From Lepidodermella squamata (lineage: Eukaryota; Gastrotricha): a stretch of 64,000 bases of DNA. Below the pieces are notes generated by a model, which was not told the DNA's origin, did no database searches, and saw only the letters and a program-made list of their open reading frames with translations. This document shows positions 11,479 to 21,446 of the stretch, piece by piece (the first letter of the stretch is position 1; each line of letters opens with the position of its first letter). Location: positions 2,046,001-2,110,000 of the forward strand of contig JBLDXI010000025.1 of the NCBI GenBank assembly GCA_047495785.1, given 5' to 3'. A program made the position numbers and the translations under genes.

Positions 11479-12021
11479 GTATCTATTTTTTCATCCCAAA
11501 TATCCAATTTATTTCATTATTTTTGATGACCCCATGTTTTCAGTAGTGCGCGCAGGAAGCTTCACCATTCGAGAAAAATGCCAAGCATGTAAATTGACAA
11601 ACAAACTAACGTAAAAGCCCTATTCCCTTACATTTTTAACCCCGATTATTATATACGATATAGTTCTCATTTTAGACATGCACCAAAAATAGAACCAGCC
11701 CTTAATAAATCATCAGATAATCGATGATATACGGTCTATAAAAAGCTCTTTCGTAGAACTGACCATAAGCATCCCCCGTAATTGCCCTGTTATCTTTGCT
11801 GTTCAGAAAAAGGGTACTGTTATACTCTCTTTAGGGGGTATATCGCGTTGTTTTTTTCCACCTTGCGCGCGGTATAGAACGATCATTGCCTTCCGTTATA
11901 ATGCCAAGCATAATAATATACCATCTGCATCGTTGAGTCACGCACTTTATTATTAGATCACGGAATATTTTTACCGCAAAATGTGTAAGTGATTTATTGA
12001 TAAAATTAATTAACACGCAAA

Positions 12022-12352
12022 ATGTTCGCGGCTGCGAGTCGACCGCGGCAAAGCCGAGCGCCGCAATCGTCACACTCGTCTGGCCTGGTCGCTTCCTTCT
12101 TTTTTGGTGGAAACTCATCCGGCTCGCAACACCCAAGCGCAGCACTTCTCACATCTCCAGCCGCTAAAACTCTAGCTAAAACTGCTCAAACCTCCGGCCA
12201 ACATTCGTCTGCTCCAAGAAGGCGAAAACGCAGCCGTCGAAATGCAATCATCATGACCAGTGAAGATGAAGAAGTGGCGGAGGACAGTTTGGACGATGCT
12301 GAGCGGGCTGGAGAGAAGGCTCGACATCGACGCACCTCACAGCAGAAGGACG
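12022..12352 (+). CDS. Alternative first exon B of the Shaker-type channel
   Basis: Encodes 110 low-complexity residues starting MFAAASRPRQSRAP and ending in an acidic then basic stretch (TSEDEEVAEDSLDDAE, KARHRR). It stops in phase 1 at a GTACAT donor, matching the acceptor at 12779. Its opening residues resemble those of exon C (MFHAAS). It could instead be a separate short gene, but no splice-compatible partner other than the channel was found. Confidence 0.5.
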
Positions 12353-12601
12353 GTACATCACAACAGAATCATCGCGAGATCATTACAATTATCACCTTAA
12401 TTATTTGAAAATCAGGTTTCGGTTTCCAACTTATAGATTTCATTCAGTCCCACTTGCTGGGTAATTGCAGCGCGAGGGCATTCTTCACCTTTCAATTAGA
12501 AAGAATTTGATTGATTAGAAACGAGCTGTATCATCTAAATAGTAGCGCTATTCGCTTAATCTTCCCATTTCTTTCTTTTTTAATGTATTGAGCACTAAAG
12601 C

Positions 12602-14776
12602 ATGTTCCATGCCGCTTCTACTCCGTATAGGCCTGTGAAAAGACGGGGTGCTATCCGTCCTTCTAGATCTACCCCCGCTATTATGGCAAATTTCCAAGAA
12701 GGTTTTCGCTTCACTAACAACCTTTTGCACTATCTACAAAGGTCTCCAAATAATTCCTGCATTTTCTTTCATTTTCAGTCTCTCGGCGAACCTCAAACAC
12801 TGCTCAGCCGCTTTCCGCTGCTCAGCAATCGATTGCGAAGAGAAAATCTATAGTACCGCACCTTGTCAGGTCTTCATCAGGTCCTCAAGATGCTGGCTCG
12901 ACAGCGGAATTGGTCGACCTGCCTCGGAGTTGTGCCCTTCTCGCGCCGAGGAGAGTCACTAATTTATCGAAATATTCCCAGGCCTCTTTTTCACCGGCAC
13001 CTCCCCCGCCACCGGTTTGGCCTATTCGAGCACCGGCCCGTGACACGTCACCGTCATCAAGCGACGTCGACGATAAAATACTACCGAAGACCCATCCTGT
13101 CACTGCGATTCTAGAGGAAGACGATGTAGACGACGAGCTAACCGAGTCTGATGAAAGTAATACCCTTCAAATAATCACCCGTGTTAACTAACAAGAATTA
13201 CTTACAAAATATACTAACAGCTCGAGCTAGATCCGAAAGGGTTGTTAAAGAAATCATGGATATGGCCAAGCCCCCTTTGCCGCAACAGAGGTCTTTGGAT
13301 GAAACAGTGACCTCGCAACGCAAAAGCAAGCGATGGTTCGGTAAAAAAGATAAGGATGCGGAGAAAAATATGACGAAGAGTCTATCTGCCCCGAACAAGC
13401 TTGCCATGATCGCAACGGCGTCGCTTATGATGATAAACGCTAGCATTGTCGGGATTAGTCGGAAACCAAAGCCACCTGTAAAGAAGACCCATCCTGAAAC
13501 AGACTCCGAGGGTACTTTGAATGCATTATTCCCACGCTTTTCCATGCATGCTTAGATGTATTTGTCAAAATTTGCGTTTTCAATTTCCTGAGATTCAGAA
13601 TTGAAAGATATTTTTATTTCAGATGAAAAGCACGATTGCGGCAAGGAAGGGTGCGAAATCGTCCGGATCAATATTAGCGGAATGCCTTATGACATTCGAT
13701 TAGCTGCCCTCAACAGTAGGCCTGATACTCTACTTGGAAATCCAATCAAAAGAATCGAATACTGGGACCCTGTTCGCCAGGAATTTTTCTTCGACCGATA
13801 CAGACCGACATTTGAAGCAATTTTCGAGTACTACCAATACGGCGGGAAGTTGAAGCGGCCGAAGCATGTCCCTGAAGATGTTTTCCTTGACGAGGTCAAG
13901 TTTTTCGAAATCGAAAAATCATCAGTCGATGAATACCTACGCGAAGAGGGTTACGTCGAGGAGAAATACGAACTGCCCGAGGGTGAGCTGGCCAAAAAGA
14001 TTTGGATTATGTTCGAGTATCCTGAAACTAGTCGACTGGCCTTCGTAGTTGGCCTAATATCGATAGTTTTCACAGTTGTTTCAATCGTTTCATTCTGCCT
14101 AGAGACACTACCTCAGTTCGCGGCGATCCACGTTTGTGTAGACCACAAGCCTAATTTTGTCGAGCCTTTCTTCGTTATCGAAACGATATGCACTGCCTGG
14201 TTTACGTTTGAATACTTGATGAGGCTGAGTGTTTCGCCTAACAAGTGGACCTTCCTGCGTAACTTCAAGAATATCGTCGATTGTGCAGCTGTTGTTCCGT
14301 ATTACATCTCCCTTTTTACAACTTTGTACAAGATGGACTGTGAAACTTCGAAAGGAAGTGCCTCGCTCGGATTTCTAAGGGTCGTTCGCTTGGTTCGAGT
14401 CTTCAAATTGACAAAACATTCAGCTGGTCTTCAAGTTCTCATGTTAACTTTCAAAGCATCTTTCGGCGGTCTTGGCTTATTTTTAGTCGCCCTATTCGTC
14501 TGTATGCTGCTATTTTCTTCAACAATTTACTACGCCGAAGTTGGCCAACCAAATGCTACGATCGATTCTATCCCGGATGCGTTTTGGTGGAGTATAATCA
14601 CGATGTGTACTGTTGGCTATGGCGACGAGTATCCAGTTTCGGTTTGGGGCAAAGTTGTTGGGTCGATCTGCGCTATTGCCGGCGTTCTGACACTAGCTAT
14701 ACCTGTTCCGATCATCACGGAGAACTTCAATAAATTCTATGCTCATAAATCGAAAGCTAAACCACCTACGAGTTGA
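12602..14776 (+). CDS. Shaker-type (Kv1-like) voltage-gated potassium channel
   Basis: Exons 12602-12701 (first exon C), 12779-13156, 13221-13511 and 13623-14776, giving 640 residues in an open frame. The N-terminal 256 residues are disordered, rich in Ser, Pro and basic residues. The T1 tetramerisation domain begins at VRINISGMPYDIRL and includes YWDPVRQEFFFDR. Six membrane segments follow. The S4 is LRVVRLVRVFKLTKHSAG, three residues shorter than Shaker's. The pore filter is TMCTVGYGDEYPV and S6 is LTLAIPVPIITENF with the PVP hinge. It should be a K+-selective channel of excitable membranes. The C-terminus after S6 is very short (about 20 residues) and lacks a PDZ ligand. Two other first exons at 11310 and 12022 could replace exon C. 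Confidence 0.9.
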
Positions 14777-14925
14777 ACAAATTGGTTGCTACTATAGACT
14801 GAAAAATCTTCATCGTTGTAGAAATTACTTGTCTTTATTTTCAGAGCAGCTTTCACGGCGTAATTTAATAAAATATTGCTGATACGTGAACTATTTTTGA
14901 AGATGGAGTTGTTTATATGGGTTGG

Positions 14926-15331
14926 CTACTTGGCTTGTCCAGTCATGATTTTTCGAGCTACAACTTGAGCCCAAAGATAGAAGCTGACCTTGTTCTCACA
15001 CATTTCGATTGACTTCAACACAGATAAGCACCGCATAAGCCGTTTTCGATAGTCGTGCTGCCCGACCCATTTCAGAAGTTCAAGCAGATCATTGGAGCTG
15101 CTTTTTGCTATGTAGGTCTCGACCCTGTTTATTAGCAGGCGTTGAAGCATGTCTGGAAGATGGAAATACGACTATTAAGGGTTGCAGAATGTTATAAATC
15201 AAAATGTTACCTGATTTGGATAGTTTCGAAGCGGTAAGCTTAAGGAGATCATTCTTTCGAACAGCCTTGGAAGAATCACATGAATGTAATCCGTAGATAA
15301 TAACAATAACAACCGCAATAAAAATTGCCAT
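14926..15331 (-). CDS. Small secreted protein, two-cysteine family, member 1
   Basis: Exons 15331-15211 and 15152-14926, one phase-1 intron of 58 bp, 115 residues. A signal peptide (MAIFIAVVIVIIYGLHS) is followed by a mostly helical mature chain. The C-terminal half RLMRCLSVLKSIEMCENKV, then FYLWAQVVARKIM, matches the protein at 19722-20133 almost residue for residue. Two conserved cysteines are spaced C-x(10)-C. Intron phase and position are also the same in both genes. I know of no named family. Secretion and small size would allow a signalling or antimicrobial role, but nothing proves it. Confidence 0.8.
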
Positions 15332-16052
15332 TTTCGTCGCCGCTAAACTTTGCCAGGTTTATATAAATGGGGATAGCTTTCAATGTCTCACTCTCCTTAA
15401 TGAACGGCGACCTTTTTTCTTGGGTGATATACGTGTCGTGGACAACTGGAATCACATTACCTAATTAATTTACGGCGAATTGACGCTAGTGATGGAATTA
15501 AAAATGCGTAGATTGATGATGACGCGTCGCATTTATTTAGCCATTGAATCATTGAAGTGTGTACAATATGTACAAACCTCTGTGGTCATTTAAAATCAAT
15601 GAACAATCATTTTCAGAGTGACTAATTTAATATGAAAAACCCAACAAACGTCAAGGTAATTTAAACATATCGCATAATAAGCAGGACGAAACAACAGGCA
15701 TATTCTAAATAATTGAGGCTAAAAATTTAAAAAATCGGGCAGATATGTCAGCCAATCAAAGCCAAAACTAGTTTGAATATTTAGGATGGATTTTAGTTCT
15801 TGTTATTTCTACAGCAGAATACAGAGCTTGAACTGAAATTGGCTGAACTCAAAGATTTTCGAGGGGTTCCTTGCGGCTGAAACTAATTGAAATGGTTATA
15901 TATGGTTGAATTTGAACCTTTCTTTAATTTGATGATTATGATAGATGAAAAAGGTAATTATCTCATCTGAATTACACGTTATTCCAGAGAGTCGTGTTTC
16001 ACCCAGAATGTTCCATCGGGCTTCTTTTCCAGATTTCGGGCTACACTGTTTA
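15332..16052. other. Intergenic, nothing recognised
   Basis: AT-rich. A short open frame continues on the minus strand after the stop of the DUF4419 gene (about 16030-15976, ending with residues WVKHDSLE). It could be a C-terminal exon of that gene, but I could not find a convincing intron joining the two. Confidence 0.35.
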
Positions 16053-17087
16053 CTATATAGACCTATTGAGCATAAAGACGATTCTTGAAAACTCAGGCAC
16101 CAAGTAAAATCCGTCACTGCTTGCTTGCAAATTTGATGAAAGAAGACCATGATGTGCAGCGAAATATCCAACTCCAGCAGCTTGCCACTCGACCCGAGTG
16201 ATATGGCCGCGAAAATCTGCTACGTCAGATCCTTCCTCAACATTGAACAGCCTAGTTATCCAACCACTTATAGTACCATCACTTCCACATCCTCCACTAC
16301 CGAAACTGAACATTTCAGACCAAAACTTGGCATTCATCTCCTTTGCCAGGACATCAGTCAGCATTTGACTTGCAAGAGCAGCAACTTCGCCTAGGTAATC
16401 CACCATTCTTTGGGATGAAGCGAGTAGCAACTGCCATTTCAAGGTAGCCTCGATTATTGAAATCCAGTCCTGCGCTTCTCCCTCCAGTCTCACCCTTGGT
16501 ATCCCGCATTTCATAGTGCTGTATTGATAGTAGGGCGAAACAGCCTCTGCAAACGCCGCATATCTTGCCTCCTCGGAAATGCCAGTATCAGTCGAGAATC
16601 GGGGCAGTAAACCAACGATATTCGACGGCATCTTCGTCCTCAAAAGTGTGATCACAGAGCTAAGATTTATAGCTCTTTCAGGATCTTGGAAAACAGTGAC
16701 CGTTTGCAATCGGCTTGAATTTGTGAACAAATCCCGATTCTGCTCTACATTACGCTGAACGTGCTGGGAAATCACGTTCAATACTGTAAAGTAGAACATG
16801 TCAGGTCGCATAACAGCTCCAATATGGTCAGCCCAACATTTGACAAGATACATAGCCAGATTTTGATGGTAGTAATCGGCGTCGTTTGGCAGGGTTGTTG
16901 TGACATGGGGTTGATAGGTCGTCCCATCACTTTCACCTGCGTTGAGAGATGACACTGCCCTTAGCAATTCTCGCCTCATGAAGTCTCGATCTTCGCCGAA
17001 CGGATTCAGAGTTAAGTTGCCTTCCAAGTTCAAACTCAAAGATTGAACACAAGGAAGAAGAAATAATATTAACATAGTCATTTTCAT
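16053..17087 (-). CDS. Secreted DUF4419-family protein, copy 1
   Basis: Single open frame of 344 residues. It starts with a signal peptide (MKMTMLILFLLPCVQSLS). Family marks include the block ADHIGAVMRPDMFYF, where DUF4419 proteins have a 'surveyed-by-default' helix before the G(D)FI region. Others are EAVSPYYQYSTMKCGIPRVR, then LEGEAQDWISIIE, and the late motif ISGWITRLFN. DUF4419 proteins are widespread in fungi, plants and some animals, and their biochemical role is unknown. The signal peptide is notable. The protein is about 45% similar by eye to the gene at 35404-37016. The true 3' end may include another exon. Confidence 0.8.
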   Translation of the reverse strand: MKMTMLILFLLPCVQSLSLNLEGNLTLNPFGEDRDFMRRELLRAVSSLNAGESDGTTYQPHVTTTLPNDADYYHQNLAMYLVKCWADHIGAVMRPDMFYFTVLNVISQHVQRNVEQNRDLFTNSSRLQTVTVFQDPERAINLSSVITLLRTKMPSNIVGLLPRFSTDTGISEEARYAAFAEAVSPYYQYSTMKCGIPRVRLEGEAQDWISIIEATLKWQLLLASSQRMVDYLGEVAALASQMLTDVLAKEMNAKFWSEMFSFGSGGCGSDGTISGWITRLFNVEEGSDVADFRGHITRVEWQAAGVGYFAAHHGLLSSNLQASSDGFYLVPEFSRIVFMLNRSI

Positions 17088-17184
17088 TATTTTAATCTGT
17101 ACGAAACGAAGATATAGTTTAACATTTTATACGTGAAATTATCACAATTAGTCAAGTTAGTTAATGATTAATGATAGAGCTAAA

Positions 17185-18483
17185 CTAAACATTACTCAAA
17201 AGCAATTGTGTTGCGAGATATTTTGAGTATTCTTGTCCCCTGCAGAATGTAGACAGCTCGTTGAATTTCTCTCGAAATACAGCCACGTTAAACTTGGGAA
17301 ACATAGTCTTCACTAAGTTCGACATTTTGAACGGATGAAATGCAATGGTTTTGTTGAAATTAATCATCTCATTCACAGGCATATCAAGTGGCAGTCCATT
17401 CACAAAATTGTTAGAACCATCAATGATTCCAACTGTTGATAAATTAAGGCATAGGAATGTGTTAGGAACTGCGATCTCTTGAAACACCAAATGCTTAGCG
17501 AACACTTTGAACATTGCTGTTACTATAGGAAAGTCTTGCTTTGAAATGTAGAAGAGTTCGGTTTGGCCGCCGCCAAGAAGCCTCCCTTTCGCTCCTGTGT
17601 ATTTGACTAGATCAGCCAAGCAATCAGCCAGAATTTTCAATTCATTATCAGTTTTCGACTTGCTTTCCTCCAAATCCTTAAGAGCAGCCAGAGATTGTTC
17701 TTTGTAGAATTGGGGCCACAGCCATTCGACTTCTTCACTCGAGCATGAAGTTTCGTTCCAGTCACATCTTTTCCTACTTCGAATGTCGTAAACCATCCGC
17801 CTCTTCAGGGGTAAGGAATAACTCCTATCCAGATCGAACTCAGGTTTGAAGATAAAGTCCCAGTAACTGAATAGAACATCGTCATGGGCGAAGAAAACTC
17901 CGGTGACTGATTTCAACTTCGTCCTCCCTAAAACTTGGCTTACGCATGAGTAAATCGTCTCTCCGACATCTCTGTAGTAGAAGTTGTAACTCACAAATCG
18001 ATCGGTGAAGAATTTGATGAAATCTTCAGAGGCATCCATGTAAAACCGCCTGAGTTGGACGTGCATGGTTGTCGACTTTCTCGCGGGTCCACAAAAGTAG
18101 ATTTCAGCGAAGACGCGACCATAAATTGCGTTGACCAGCGGCGACACTAGGTACTGTCTTTGCTTATTGAAACCAACGACAAGAATGGTTGAATTTTTCA
18201 ATTGCTTCAGTCGATTCAATGCATCGCTGGTTAGTTCACTGTCGTAGGGTAGTTTCAAATGGTCTGAGATCCCTAGAGGATTTCTCGGCCCTCGACTTTG
18301 GTCGAACCAGCATAGCTTTTTCGAGGTTATATAGTCTGATTCTGACCAGAAGTCGTCGAATTTGTTAACTACGGCTGTGCCGAAATTCGGTAAATTGAAA
18401 CTTAGGCGGTAATTAACAATGAAGGATAGCAAGAACAAGAAGCTAGCTGTTGGCAATAGCCAGAGTGTTGTATGAGTCTGCAT
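17185..18483 (-). CDS. Type II membrane protein, possible Golgi glycosyltransferase
   Basis: Intronless, 432 residues, ATG at 18483. A single N-terminal hydrophobic anchor (LWLLPTASFLFLLSFIVNY) precedes a large luminal-type domain with paired cysteines. This is the topology of Golgi glycosyltransferases. A block STILVVGFNKQRQYLVSPLV followed further on by GVFFAHDDVLFSYWDF looks like a Rossmann strand plus an acidic HDD metal-binding motif in GT-A enzymes. The late part has the N-glycosylation sequons expected of a luminal protein. I cannot assign a CAZy family from the sequence alone. It could be a nucleotide-sugar enzyme or only share the topology. It lies 97 bp upstream of the DUF4419 gene on the same strand, which may indicate co-transcription. 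Confidence 0.6.
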   Translation of the reverse strand: MQTHTTLWLLPTASFLFLLSFIVNYRLSFNLPNFGTAVVNKFDDFWSESDYITSKKLCWFDQSRGPRNPLGISDHLKLPYDSELTSDALNRLKQLKNSTILVVGFNKQRQYLVSPLVNAIYGRVFAEIYFCGPARKSTTMHVQLRRFYMDASEDFIKFFTDRFVSYNFYYRDVGETIYSCVSQVLGRTKLKSVTGVFFAHDDVLFSYWDFIFKPEFDLDRSYSLPLKRRMVYDIRSRKRCDWNETSCSSEEVEWLWPQFYKEQSLAALKDLEESKSKTDNELKILADCLADLVKYTGAKGRLLGGGQTELFYISKQDFPIVTAMFKVFAKHLVFQEIAVPNTFLCLNLSTVGIIDGSNNFVNGLPLDMPVNEMINFNKTIAFHPFKMSNLVKTMFPKFNVAVFREKFNELSTFCRGQEYSKYLATQLLLSNV

Positions 18484-18739
18484 TCATTGTTGTAAAAAGC
18501 AAACGCAACAATGGCTCTCTATTGCTAGCCGTGTGAGTCATATAGCTACCACTGCACCTAAGTAAGGAGAATGCACGAACCAAAGCGGCTTAATTTTACA
18601 CAAAATAAAACTGTTCCTGCAGCCTTTTGGCTGTTGGCTGTTGACATCCTGGAGACGAAGTAGGAAAGGCGCCTGGAAGCCGAGAATTCCTTCCTAAAAT
18701 AAATAAAAGTCTGGCCTCGCACTGAGGATTGGAATCAGC

Positions 18740-18915
18740 GGCAGACCGTCATAACAACAAACGCGACAAAACAGCAACTTTTTCAACTTGCGACATAACA
18801 GCAGAAACACGATGCATCTTTTGCACACTAAGTTTTCGCTGTTTTGTCGCAAAATAAAAATGTTCTGTTTTGTCATATTCGCTTTTCTGCGCAGTTGCTG
18901 TTTTGTCGCCGTAAC
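18740..18915 (-). mobile_element. Miniature transposon, ACAGCAA family, copy 1
   Basis: On the minus strand this copy runs from a GTACGGCGACAAAACAGCAA-like end to a TGACGGTCTGCC end. Internally it repeats the words CGACAAAACAGC and TTGCTGTT on both strands. It matches the copies at 19117-19318 and 26605-26787. There is no coding capacity. Confidence 0.7.
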
Positions 18916-19116
18916 AAATCGGCACGATTAAAATTCAAGACATTTTTTTCGAAGGATTTTTCGAAGGAGACACCTCATAATAATGCAATGTATCATTTCA
19001 ACCGCATTTTCAACAACTGTAGCCACTATCTTACCCGATGAAGTGAAAATGTTAGTCTATCCCCAAGATCATCGCTCGGGTCACATGACTAATTACCGCG
19101 TGTCAATAATTAGTAA

Positions 19117-19318
19117 GGTACGGCGACAAAACAGCAACTTCGCGAAACATCGAATGCGACAAAACAGCAAATTTTTTATTTCGCGACAAAACAGCGAATA
19201 CTTTTACAATGTAAAAGATGCATCGTGTTTCTGCTGTCATGTCGCAAGTTGAAAAAGTTGCTGTTATGCCGAGTTTGCTGTTTGCTGTATTGGGTATTTG
19301 CTGTTATGACGGTCTGCC
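19117..19318 (+). mobile_element. Miniature transposon, ACAGCAA family, copy 2
   Basis: Same family as the copy at 18740-18915 but in opposite orientation, so the pair forms a large inverted repeat with a 200-bp spacer. It has the same ends and the same internal AAGATGCATCGTGTTTCTGC block. Confidence 0.7.
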
Positions 19319-19721
19319 ATTACGATTTTTTTCAAAATTTCAAAATTCAAACCTGGCAACAGCAGTTGTATTTTATTATCCTGGATGACTTCGCAGTTAT
19401 TGGTCATATAACCAGAATTTTCCTGTCATTCAAATGATTTGACCTGGAGTATATTGACCTGAGCAAGGGCAGCTTGGGGATGCGATCAAATGCCTGGCAG
19501 TGTCACAACGCTAACTGACATGATTGACACAGATTTGTCGGTCAACTATTAGGCTTGACCGCATAATTATTATCAGTGACATGTGACATGCTCGAAATGA
19601 AAATTAAACATAAAAATTGCTGTAATATCCCCAAATGCGACATTAGTGAATCCTAATAGTGTTGACCAATAAAATATTCCGACATAAGGAAAAAGTATAA
19701 CATTTTTAAAATTGCAGCACC

Positions 19722-20133
19722 ATGACTCGAGGAACTTTTCAAACTTTGGTTCTTATATCCTATATTTTAGCAGCTTTATCGGCTAAACCGATGCCAAGCA
19801 AAACATCAAAGGAGGCTCTGAAAAATGCAAAGTTCAACTCTACGGCTGCTAGGAAACTCATCGTGAAATCAGGTACAAAAAAATTAAATTTTTACTGATT
19901 TTAATTAAAATAAGTTGCGATTTTTTTCAGCTGCTTACAGTCACATTGAAAGATTCATAAACACTGCTGAAATTTCGGATTTGTTGTTCTCGTTCAGGCC
20001 TATCGTTCAACGGAGCTACGCAAAGCGTCTTGGGAAGTGCTTCTCGTCGTTGAAATCGATGGAAATTTGCAAGAATAAGGTTGGATTCTACTTTTGGGCG
20101 CAAATTTTGGCGCGGAGAATTATGGCTGAATAA
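19722..20133 (+). CDS. Small secreted protein, two-cysteine family, member 2
   Basis: Exons 19722-19872 and 19931-20133, phase-1 intron of 58 bp, 117 residues. A signal peptide (MTRGTFQTLVLISYILAALS) precedes a helical mature chain. The C-terminal block RLGKCFSSLKSMEICKNKV, then FYFWAQILARRIM, is the counterpart of member 1 at 14926-15331. The two cysteines are conserved at the same C-x(10)-C spacing. The pair shares intron position and phase, so they are paralogues separated by about 4.5 kb and now on opposite strands. Function unknown. Confidence 0.8.
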
Positions 20134-20374
20134 TTACGATATTATCTGATTCACGCTAGCCAATTTTTATATCAAAAAGGCCTTGTTGTATTTTTTTGGT
20201 GAACAAGAAATAAATATTCGCGTTTTTACACTGGAGTTTGATAAGCTTCGTAATTGATTTTGTTAGCGATAAGATAAGCGGACAGGTATGTTCCCATGAA
20301 TTATTGCAAAGCGTGTAAATTACAACGCGCGACTCGGATCCTTTTCTTTGCAATCAAGAATGAGGATTTCAACC

Positions 20375-21081
20375 ATGCAAATATTTTCAATTTTCTCCTT
20401 TTTATTTTTTCTGGTGTCTGGGATGACGGATGGTACCCCCGGCGATATCGGTACTTGAGCTAACAATTAAATATTATTTTTTCAATTTTTGTTGAAATAT
20501 ACATGCAGATGTAACAGCTACATTTTCGGCATCTCAAGTCGTTATAAACGATTCACCTGTCTCCTGGACGCCTGAACTTGGAGATTCCTCGTCCAACAGT
20601 TCTAAAGATGTTGTGTCACTTCTAGAATCAGAGGTAACTGAAGCAAAATATTAATTTAGCAAAGTTACATTTGCCACGGTTGATTGTTAGATACAAAAGA
20701 TTTACCAACTTGCAGAACTATCTGTGGAGAAAATAATAATTGAGTCACTCAGGTTTGTCTTACAGCTTAGCGCAGTGTGGTCCGCTATTTTAGATGTCCA
20801 TTTTTAGCGAGGCGTTAGAGATTGAACCGGCCATTCTAAGGTCGACGAAGACCAATGGGATAAAAGCCAAGTACAGCACACTCGTAACGAAATATCCAGC
20901 ATCACTGCAGATCGTGGAACCGGTCGAACTCGCGAAACAACTCGAAGCATCGCTCGTTACTGCCATTGGTCTTTACGAAGTTGGGGAAGATTTCAAGAAG
21001 CATTTCGGAGACGGCGCTGAAATCTTGCACAGCGTTGAGGCGGCCGTATTAACAGGTGGAAAATTAACTAGCGCGGTTTAA
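20375..21081 (+). CDS. Short secreted helical protein
   Basis: Exons 20375-20450, 20509-20633, 20691-20752 and 20808-21081 give 178 residues. Exon 1 is a signal peptide (MQIFSIFSFLFFLVSGMTDG). The mature part begins with a Ser-rich region (GDSSSNSSKDVVS) and then two long amphipathic helices (IQKIYQLAELSVEKIIIESL; VELAKQLEASLVTAIGLYEV). There are no cysteines, and no domain is recognised. The acceptor at 20808 was chosen because it alone keeps the frame. Exon 1 also ends in the phase needed by the mucin exon at 21447, so this leader may be shared by two products. Confidence 0.65.
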
Positions 21082-21446
21082 AAACGTTATTATTCATCCA
21101 AGCAATATGCGCTGTGCAATTTATACCGAATAAGTTCATTTGGAAACGATTGGTCGCGCTAAAAGCTTTGCCCCAATTTCACGACAGCTTCAAAGCTATT
21201 AGGAATTTGAGGATGGCAGCAATCGACCGGTCCAGCGAGCTCGAAGCTTTTCCAAAAACATTGTTGGAATAGAATTCGAATGGAAAAATGTGTAGCAAAC
21301 GTGCATTTTCGAAGATTCATTTAAAAAAAATGCTTTTTCGCGTCTGATTTCGGCAAATTAATTGTAGAACTATCGTAAAACTGGAAGCTAGAAATTATTG
21401 CTCGTATTTGACACTTGTTTTCATAATCTGACAATTTCTACTACAG

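Larger units (their letters stand above)
18484..19721. other. Intergenic block carrying two miniature transposons
   Basis: Most of the central part is two inverted copies of one repeat (18740-18915 and 19117-19318). No gene recognised. Confidence 0.6.

Noticed and set aside
15976-16052. Extra C-terminal exon of the first DUF4419 gene ending WVKHDSLE
   Set aside because: The only joining intron would be about 34 bp or out of phase, shorter than any other here, so I kept the simple stop.
21082-21276. Open plus-strand stretch after the helical secreted gene, ending KTLLE and stop
   Set aside because: No ATG or acceptor joins it in frame to a neighbour. Possibly an alternative 3' exon, but unsupported.
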